NCBI RefSeq assembly: GCF_024357955.1
Contig: NZ_JANEYT010000045.1
Coordinates: 1 to 39,192, forward strand
Direction: 5' to 3'
Origin: Photobacterium pectinilyticum
Lineage (GTDB): Bacteria; Pseudomonadota; Gammaproteobacteria; Enterobacterales; Vibrionaceae
DNA: 39,192 bases
A program made the translations under genes and the position numbers. The notes beneath the pieces are model-generated. The model ran no database searches. It saw nothing but the letters and a program-made list of their open reading frames with translations, and was not told where the DNA came from. Shown here piece after piece: positions 33,869-39,192 of the stretch (position 1 is the stretch's first letter; each line of letters starts with the position of its first letter).

Positions 33869-34765
33869 CTACTTCACGCCAACAATAACGCGCTTAGCCA
33901 ACGACATCGCGAGGTTGTTATCATAGTAAGCCGCTTCATTGATAAAGTGCGGGTACGCCTCGTAATCCCCTTCCCAGCAAATTTCTTGCCCGTTAAACAA
34001 GGTGAAGATAGGGTCACCATGACGAAGCACCTTAAAATCGGCATCTTGCACACTGTGATGAACCATGCCCATACGCTCACCATTCTCATTTTCAGGCAGC
34101 TTCAACGTTTCATGGTACTTGTATGCTTCATAGCTGGCCGGAAGCTCCGGTAAGGCATCACGATTATGCAAATCGACAAAGTCCAAAATATGGCCTGTCA
34201 TTTCTTCCATCCAGTCTAAAACATCTTGGCGAATAACAGACTGTGGTTGCGGGCCAATTTCTACAATCACGCCCTTTTCAGAAATAGAGCTTAAAAAGCT
34301 GTGCTCATGGACCGGGATATGATCTTCCAATACCACAACAGCACTTGGCATCTTTACAGTGACATACGCTCCCAACTGTCGATTAAAAGCATCAGTCTGA
34401 AGTAAGATAAGAGATGGCCCCATATTGCTGGTCGTATTATGCAAATCGATAATAAAGTCGGTTTTTGCTGCGCCCTTTGGCCCTAGCTGCGCGTTAATAG
34501 CCTTCGCACGGCTTTGCTCATAATTTGCCAGATCAAGATTGTTAAGGTCGTCAGTTGCAAACTGGCGGTTCATATCACAATCGAGGTAACGTTTATTTTC
34601 TTCAAACGCTTTTGGGTTCGCAAAAACGGTTTCTACAGAAAAGCTCTCACGTTCAATCACCTGTGGTGTGTCACGCCATTTGCGCAATAAATAAATACCA
34701 CTGAATTCATTACCATGGGTGCCACCAACAATCGCAACTTTATTCAATTTATTCGTCCCTGTCAT
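33869..34765 (-). CDS. Aspartoacylase
   Basis: A zinc hydrolase of the succinylglutamate desuccinylase/aspartoacylase family, 298 residues. GGTHGNE gives zinc ligands H17 and E20. LDCDMNRQF carries the DxNR substrate motif. DLHNTTSNMG gives H109 and is the aspartoacylase-specific form of this block. VIVEIGP gives the catalytic glutamate E169. These point to hydrolysis of N-acetylaspartate to acetate and aspartate, or of a similar N-acyl amino acid, rather than arginine catabolism (no astE context). The start codon has no strong ribosome-binding site. It stands alone. Confidence 0.92.
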   Translation of the reverse strand: MTGTNKLNKVAIVGGTHGNEFSGIYLLRKWRDTPQVIERESFSVETVFANPKAFEENKRYLDCDMNRQFATDDLNNLDLANYEQSRAKAINAQLGPKGAAKTDFIIDLHNTTSNMGPSLILLQTDAFNRQLGAYVTVKMPSAVVVLEDHIPVHEHSFLSSISEKGVIVEIGPQPQSVIRQDVLDWMEEMTGHILDFVDLHNRDALPELPASYEAYKYHETLKLPENENGERMGMVHHSVQDADFKVLRHGDPIFTLFNGQEICWEGDYEAYPHFINEAAYYDNNLAMSLAKRVIVGVK

Positions 34766-34892
34766 CTTTGCTCAGACTCGTCTTCATCAATTAATACCAT
34801 ATCCACTGATAACAGTTTCACTGATAATTTTCCATTAAAATTGCATAATAATTGACTCATATGAGGCTGGTCGTGCCAGCATCCAATACACC

Positions 34893-35342
34893 CTAATTCC
34901 ACTGGGGACGTGTTTGGGCCAATTTCAGGTAGGAATGTAGCTGGCCGTTTTTATATTCAATGGCTGAGTGAATACTGCTTCCTTGACTGGCGACCACAGT
35001 GCAAGCGTAGCGATTTTCGTCCTTATAAATAGTCAGTTCGAGCATGCCGCTAACCAACCGCCACTCACCACGGGTTTTCTGCCTTCTGAACAACGTAAAC
35101 TCTTCCAGGCTACCATTCGGGTGGAGTAATAGCTCAGTAACATACCCTGCAGAACAGGTTTTGATCCAATGTTGTTGGGTTAACTCTGTCAGAGAAAAAT
35201 CGCGCTTGCCTGATAACCACGTTTGCAGCTCATCTTGCTGCGAGCTATCAGGCGTCGGTAATCGATCCAGATCCAGTAGCCTGACTCGTTCCGATTCGCG
35301 GTAAAACAGCTGCAACAACTTTTGGGTCTTATTATCAGACAT
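34893..35342 (-). CDS. Conserved-looking hypothetical protein, 149 aa
   Basis: I do not recognise the family. The protein is soluble. It has a helical, charged N-terminus (KLLQLFYRESERVRLLDLDRL) and a C-terminal half of beta strands (GYVTELLLHPNGSLEEFTLF, EWRLVSGMLELTIY, NRYACTVVASQGSSIHSAIEY), suggesting a small beta-barrel or half-barrel fold. GGGAG lies 5-6 bases before the ATG, which supports translation. No cysteine cluster, signal peptide or catalytic motif is evident. Confidence 0.8.
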   Translation of the reverse strand: MSDNKTQKLLQLFYRESERVRLLDLDRLPTPDSSQQDELQTWLSGKRDFSLTELTQQHWIKTCSAGYVTELLLHPNGSLEEFTLFRRQKTRGEWRLVSGMLELTIYKDENRYACTVVASQGSSIHSAIEYKNGQLHSYLKLAQTRPQWN

Positions 35343-35430
35343 CCCTATCTCCCTAGAACAGTTTAGGCTTCCAAATGTAACGCTAATTAAATTACAACAT
35401 TAGTGTTAAACATTGATTTTGCAATACAAG

Positions 35431-35844
35431 TCAAAACTTCACTTTGCCTCTCATCACTTTTTTCTGGCCTCGCTGTGTTTTTTTATCTACTCGCCTTTTC
35501 TGTGAATTGCGAGTCGGTCTCGTTGCGCGACGGGCTTTTTGCTGCACAACCGCCGCTTTGATCAAAGCGACCAGCCTTTCCAGCGCATCTTCACGGTTCA
35601 GCTCTTGAGTGCGATATTGCTGGGCTTTGATGACGATAACCCCCTCTTTCGAGATCCGGCTATCGGATAATGCTAGCAACCTTTCTTTATAAAAAGCAGG
35701 CAATGACGAGCGTGAAATATCGAAACGAAGGTGAATGGCCGATGAGACTTTGTTGACGTTTTGTCCACCAGCCCCCTGGGCACGTATTGGTGTCAGCTCA
35801 ACTTCCCAGTCACCCAACTGGACTGCATTAGAAATTTCTATCAT
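35431..35844 (-). CDS. arfB: Alternative ribosome-rescue factor ArfB (peptidyl-tRNA hydrolase)
   Basis: A 137-residue class I release-factor homologue that frees stalled ribosomes. The catalytic GGQ is at residues 26-28 within [13 protein letters not shown]. The C-terminal tail is strongly basic ([18 protein letters not shown] onwards), the part that enters the empty mRNA channel. Length and layout match E. coli YaeJ/ArfB. It lies 39 bases after the DUF2256 gene on the same strand, so the two are probably co-transcribed. Confidence 0.95.
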   Translation of the reverse strand: MIEISNAVQLGDWEVELTPIRAQGAGGQNVNKVSSAIHLRFDISRSSLPAFYKERLLALSDSRISKEGVIVIKAQQYRTQELNREDALERLVALIKAAVVQQKARRATRPTRNSQKRRVDKKTQRGQKKVMRGKVKF

Positions 35845-35883
35845 AAAACTAAAATGAAAAAGGGTTCTGAGGGTAGTATACCT

Positions 35884-36021
35884 TTACTTGACGAGTTTGT
35901 GTCGCCGACAGCGCTTAGAACAGTAACGAACACTATCCCAACATAGCCGCCATTTTTTGCGCCAATGAAACGGGCGCCCACAGGCTACGCACATTTTCTG
36001 CGGCAGATGACTCTTTTTCAT
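35884..36021 (-). CDS. DUF2256 small zinc-finger-like protein, 45 aa
   Basis: The sequence [20 protein letters not shown] continues with RKKW...[12 protein letters not shown]. It has C11 and C14 (CxxC), C34 and C38, matching the short DUF2256 family, whose cysteines look like a zinc site. GAGG lies 6 bases before the ATG. It precedes arfB by 39 bases on the same strand. Function is unknown. The family is often seen near cryptochrome/photolyase genes in other bacteria, as I recall, but none is present here. Confidence 0.9.
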   Translation of the reverse strand: MKKSHLPQKMCVACGRPFHWRKKWRLCWDSVRYCSKRCRRHKLVK

Positions 36022-36125
36022 TTAACCCTCACGCAATAGTGGTCGTCTTTCCTATTTACGATCAATAACGTAAAACCGCTCAACAGCTGTATTCGCGAGT
36101 TGTCCGGTATTCTGGGTTAAATCTT

Positions 36126-36461
36126 ATGGAATTTATGGCTTCACTGATTGCAGATATCGGTAATTTGATCCGACCTTGGATTGATGATATCGCCACTGCA
36201 GTGATCACTTGCTTACTTGTAATGTTTGCAGCTGACATCAATCGGTTTATGCGCAAACAATTAGTCGGCACCAACTTCATCGTCAGAACGATCATTTTTA
36301 TATTGGTTAATGCATTTGGTTACGGATTTTTTATTGTCAGTACCGCTCCATTATTGTCAACGCAACTAAGCCAGCTGGCTAACCACTGGCTTATTACGGT
36401 TATCTCGACTTTATTCATTGTCATCGGTGTTTGGGCCCAGCGACACCGCCAACAAGTCTAA
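36126..36461 (+). CDS. DUF3392 membrane protein
   Basis: This 111-residue inner-membrane protein has three hydrophobic segments, about residues 20-40, 53-74 and 87-105, the layout of DUF3392. Conserved-looking polar residues sit between helices (ADINRFMRKQL and FIVRTIIFILVNAFGYG). Function is unknown. A second ATG at 36135 is an alternative start, with GGA 5 bases upstream. It is divergent from the DUF2256-arfB pair and convergent with a 39-aa membrane protein 17 bases away. Confidence 0.85.
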   Translation: MEFMASLIADIGNLIRPWIDDIATAVITCLLVMFAADINRFMRKQLVGTNFIVRTIIFILVNAFGYGFFIVSTAPLLSTQLSQLANHWLITVISTLFIVIGVWAQRHRQQV

Positions 36462-36478
36462 CGATGACTTTATCAATG

Positions 36479-36598
36479 TTAGCCGGCTAATCTGAAGATG
36501 TAATACATCATCATCAGCCACAGACCAATACCCGATACAGCGACAAATGAGAACACGATGAGCTGCTTTAACTTTGATAGAAAGCACGACATATGCAT
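36479..36598 (-). CDS. 39-aa single-span membrane protein
   Basis: The ORF encodes MHMSCFLSKLKQLIVFSFVA and continues through a hydrophobic span to end YIFRLAG, giving one transmembrane helix of about 22 residues with a basic N-terminus. A perfect AAGGAGG lies exactly 6 bases before the ATG, the strongest ribosome-binding site in the window for so small an ORF. No family recognised; its size resembles accessory subunits such as CydX or AcrZ, but no partner is adjacent. A longer antisense-frame ORF over the same bases lacks such support. Confidence 0.72.
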   Translation of the reverse strand: MHMSCFLSKLKQLIVFSFVAVSGIGLWLMMMYYIFRLAG

Positions 36599-36751
36599 AA
36601 CGAACCTCCTTGCTTACCACTGGACTTGGAATGTGTTAATTAACCAATATTTAACAACATCTTACCCCTGATGCTGAGCAAACAGTTAAGAGACAGATCG
36701 GCTTCTGGGAAAGTGGCCCAAAATGCTAAATCTTTGGCATGAAATGTAAAA

Positions 36752-36771
36752 AGCCCGGCATTCGCCGGGCT
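36752..36771 (-). terminator. Terminator of the malic enzyme gene
   Basis: An 8-bp GC-rich perfect stem (AGCCCGGC pairing with GCCGGGCT, 4-base loop) followed on the minus strand by five T. Confidence 0.92.
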
Positions 36772-36788
36772 ATATTTATCACGTCATT

Positions 36789-38504
36789 TTATACCCGACG
36801 GTATGGTAGGTAGATAGGTTCCCAAGTGTGCTCAGCCAACTCTTGAATAATATCTTTGCCTGCTAAGTCACATTTTGGGTCTTTCGCCTGCATATCGGTC
36901 AGAATTCGGGTGGCGACATGCAAAGATACCTGCTTCAAATTGCTGATGCGCGGGTATACACAACCGGAGGCCAAATCGTCATCCTCGACCATTTCTGCCA
37001 GCGCATAAGAAGCCGTAGTGAACATATCCAGCGTCACCTTTTGAGTGCGAGACACAATTGCGGCCAGCCCTACCCCAGGGAAAATAAAGACATTATTCCC
37101 CTGTCCTATCCGGAAGTCTTGACCATTGTAACTCACATCACCAAATGGGCTTCCTGTTGCCACGATAGCCTTGCCATCACTCCAACGGTATATATCTTCA
37201 GGTAAGGCTTCACAATTCGCGGTAGGATTAGACAACGGAAAGATCATCGGCCGCTGGCTATACTCCATCATTTTCTGGATGTGGCCTTCTTTGAAGGCGC
37301 CACCAATACCACTGGTACCCAATAGTACCGTTACTGGGTAGTTATCAATTAACTCGGTTAATGATACCTTGCCAGCCTCAGCGACATTCCAGTCTAGAGA
37401 CATCGCTCTTGGTTTAGCGTAGCGCTTCTTGTATTCATCCAGTCCATCACGATCATCAAACACCAATCCTTGCGAGTCCATGATAAAGATTTTTTCTCGA
37501 GCCACCGCATGAGAGCAACCTTCCTTGAGCAGACCAGCAAAAATCTGATCAGCGACGCCGACACCGCCAGCCCCCGCCCCATAAACCACATAACTCTGGT
37601 CTGCTAATGTCTCACCTTTAATTTTGACCGCCCCCAGAATTCCGGCTAATACCACCGACCCCGTCCCCTGGATATCATCATTAAACGACGGTAAGTACTC
37701 CTCGTAGTCCGAGAGGTTGTCGAAGGCATTGGATTTACTGAAGTCTTCCCATTGAAGAACCGCTTTGGGGAAATTACGCTTAACCTGATGCACAAACTTC
37801 TTAATGAAGGCTTTATATTCCTCACCTCTCAGACGTCGACGAGGAACCCCTAAGTACATAGGGTCATCAAGTAAATCTTGATTATCTGTTCCAATATCCA
37901 GTGTTATAGGTAAGCAATGAGCAGGATGAATACCAGCCCCCAAGGTATATAAAGACAGTTTCCCAATGGGGATGCCCATACCTCCGACCCCCTGGTCGCC
38001 AAGCCCCAAGATGCCTTGGCTATCCGTTACCACGATTATTTTTATATCTTTGCCAGTGAAATGACGGGCAAGCTCATCCATACTTTCAACGTTGTCTTCA
38101 GTGATATAAAGACCACGAGCTTTTTGGTAGCGGTGACTAAACTCCTGGCAGGCCTTACCGACTGTCGGGGTATAAATAATCGGTGTCATCTCTTCTACGT
38201 GCTTGGAAAGCAGCGCATAAAAAAGGGTTTCGTTCCTATCTTGAAGGGCACGCAAGAAAAGGTATTTTTCGATATCGGTTGAAGCATTTTTAAAGCCGTC
38301 GTACACCCTATTCAATTGATCTTCAAAAGTCTGGACACGTGGTGGTAGCAAACCATCTAACTGAAAAGCAGCTCTTTCTTCATAAGTGAATGCAGTACTT
38401 TTATTTAGAGTTCGATCATTAAGCAATTCAGTGCCTGTTAGCGATACGGGCCTAAACTCATTGCCACTTTCATCCTTCCAACGTAGATACTTTCCTCTCG
38501 TCAT
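36789..38504 (-). CDS. maeA: NAD-dependent malic enzyme (oxaloacetate-decarboxylating)
   Basis: A 571-residue enzyme converting malate to pyruvate and CO2 with NAD. The N-terminal malic domain carries EEMTPIIYTPTVG (catalytic tyrosine) and VTDSQGILGLGDQGVGGMGI. FNDDIQGTGSVVLAG gives metal ligands. VVYGAGAGGVGVADQI is the dinucleotide-binding loop. The size fits the MaeA type (about 565) and not the larger MaeB with its phosphotransacetylase domain. GGAGGATGA lies directly before the ATG. It is monocistronic with its own terminator. Confidence 0.95.
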   Translation of the reverse strand: MTRGKYLRWKDESGNEFRPVSLTGTELLNDRTLNKSTAFTYEERAAFQLDGLLPPRVQTFEDQLNRVYDGFKNASTDIEKYLFLRALQDRNETLFYALLSKHVEEMTPIIYTPTVGKACQEFSHRYQKARGLYITEDNVESMDELARHFTGKDIKIIVVTDSQGILGLGDQGVGGMGIPIGKLSLYTLGAGIHPAHCLPITLDIGTDNQDLLDDPMYLGVPRRRLRGEEYKAFIKKFVHQVKRNFPKAVLQWEDFSKSNAFDNLSDYEEYLPSFNDDIQGTGSVVLAGILGAVKIKGETLADQSYVVYGAGAGGVGVADQIFAGLLKEGCSHAVAREKIFIMDSQGLVFDDRDGLDEYKKRYAKPRAMSLDWNVAEAGKVSLTELIDNYPVTVLLGTSGIGGAFKEGHIQKMMEYSQRPMIFPLSNPTANCEALPEDIYRWSDGKAIVATGSPFGDVSYNGQDFRIGQGNNVFIFPGVGLAAIVSRTQKVTLDMFTTASYALAEMVEDDDLASGCVYPRISNLKQVSLHVATRILTDMQAKDPKCDLAGKDIIQELAEHTWEPIYLPYRRV

Positions 38505-39192
38505 TCATCCTCCGTTCACATTATTTTCATTGTTATTTTTCCGGCTTTCTTCTGTATAGAAAGCAGCAGAAATTATAATCCTTATGATTAATGAAAAATG
38601 TGACAATCGAAGACTTGTCTTAAATGAATAAAAATGACAGTTGACGTCTATACCAGCAACGCAATACTAATATTCAATGATACAGCATCTATGTAATTCA
38701 AAATTTTTGTTGTACAAGCTTATCTTTTAGCATGAAAAATGCATTTCAATGCCTTTTTATCCAAGTGCTTACTTCTTGTTTTATTAAGTAAATTTACTGA
38801 CCTCGTCTTTACAAGGTCTCGCACTAACTGCTTATCCTTCATAGCCTTTTCTCTTTACCACAGTCAACACACTTCCATATTGATTTAAATTTTAACTTTT
38901 GAATCCAGTTACGGCGCACTTGTACAAGGCGCCCACTACAATAATCACACATACAGATAACCAGTAGGTTTAAACTTGAAAAAAACGAAAATTAATATGT
39001 CATAATCCTGGCTGTTTTTTTCAGGAGAAAGTCATTTTTATGTCTATTTCATGTAAGGCTGACGCAAATGGAATGCACATCACATCAGAAAAAAGTCACC
39101 ATAATCACAAAAGATGTAAGCGTTCACCAGTAGGTACTTGATTTAGGGGTTACAAGCTAAATACGTTTGGATAAGGCTGGCGAGCAGTAACA
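38505..39192. other. Gene-poor AT-rich end of the window
   Basis: About 690 bases upstream of maeA with no ORF above 40 codons. It contains the 37-aa zinc-ribbon candidate. It also holds a plus-strand ORF of 33 codons (39040-39141, His- and Lys-rich, starting MSISCKADANG) preceded by AGGAGA at a long 13-base spacing and by TTGAAA with CATAAT-like promoter elements near 38977-39006. The latter could be a leader peptide or the 5' region of a gene beyond the window. Confidence 0.4.
38839..38952 (-). CDS. Putative 37-aa zinc-ribbon protein
   Basis: The ORF encodes MCDYCSGRLVQVRRNWIQKL followed by KFKSIWKCVDCGKEKRL. It has two CxxC knuckles (C2/C5 and C28/C31) separated by a basic region, the layout of the small CP.CGS-type zinc-ribbon proteins. 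The ribosome-binding site is weak, so expression is uncertain. It lies in the otherwise gene-poor end of the window. Confidence 0.45.
   Translation of the reverse strand: MCDYCSGRLVQVRRNWIQKLKFKSIWKCVDCGKEKRL

Noticed and set aside
34790..34840. Possible third type of repeat beginning AATACCATATCCACTG
   Set aside because: Only one half resembles a repeat end and I see no inverted partner or second copy in the window.
36411..36620. 69-codon minus-strand ORF overlapping the 39-aa membrane gene
   Set aside because: The frame of the 39-aa ORF has the correctly spaced AAGGAGG and a clean transmembrane helix; the longer frame has neither and runs into the DUF3392 gene.

Overview
The window reads as a marine gammaproteobacterial chromosome segment, most likely Vibrionaceae (Photobacterium/Vibrio-like). 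This rests on the gene set: a secreted GH18 chitinase with paired chitin-binding modules, CheV, the divergent hdfR/maoP pair, qmcA with an NfeD partner, a NADAR-RibA fusion, and several Vibrio-type small conserved families (DUF406, DUF1496, DUF2256, DUF3392). Short palindromic elements beginning ATACCAA and ATACCCAAG point the same way. The assignment is inferred from families I recognise, not from a search.

Layout. 1-6500: a small ORF, the chitinase (-), cheV (+), a membrane-anchored FMN glutamate-synthase-like protein (+) and a small exported protein (+). 6576-9861: a hybrid sensor kinase (-) divergent from a periplasmic binding protein (+), plausibly a sensory pair. 9945-13500: the NADAR-GTP cyclohydrolase II fusion and several small genes, ending with hdfR, all on the minus strand. 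13657-17108 (+): maoP, then a two-gene overlapping operon of a GshB-like ATP-grasp ligase and an N-formylglutamate-amidohydrolase-like/DUF1704 (QEGLA, HExxxH) fusion. 17170-22535: a VOC protein, a TPR-DUF218 protein, a cytochrome c lipoprotein, a CxxC/CxxC protein, the ybbJ-like/qmcA operon and a broken chemoreceptor. 22757-27489: a RecQ-family helicase, a DUF406 protein, a 54-residue protein, a DUF1496 protein, RidA and an AlkD-like glycosylase.

27821-32588 (+) is a tight four-gene operon: glutamine-synthetase-like ligase, aldehyde dehydrogenase, iron-type alcohol dehydrogenase and class I glutamine amidotransferase. The set fits gamma-glutamyl-protected oxidation of an amino alcohol, such as ethanolamine to glycine. 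A PAS/LuxR-type regulator converges on it. 33869-38504 holds an aspartoacylase, an unknown protein, arfB with a 45-residue DUF2256 gene, a DUF3392 membrane protein, a 39-residue membrane protein with a perfect ribosome-binding site, and NAD malic enzyme. The last 690 bases hold only short ORFs.

The two best candidates for under-described biology are the ATP-grasp/amidohydrolase-metallopeptidase operon and the gamma-glutamyl amino-alcohol operon. Two 162-bp near-perfectly palindromic elements and a deleted derivative in the chitinase leader are the clearest non-coding signal. No rRNA, tRNA, CRISPR array, transposase or phage gene was seen.
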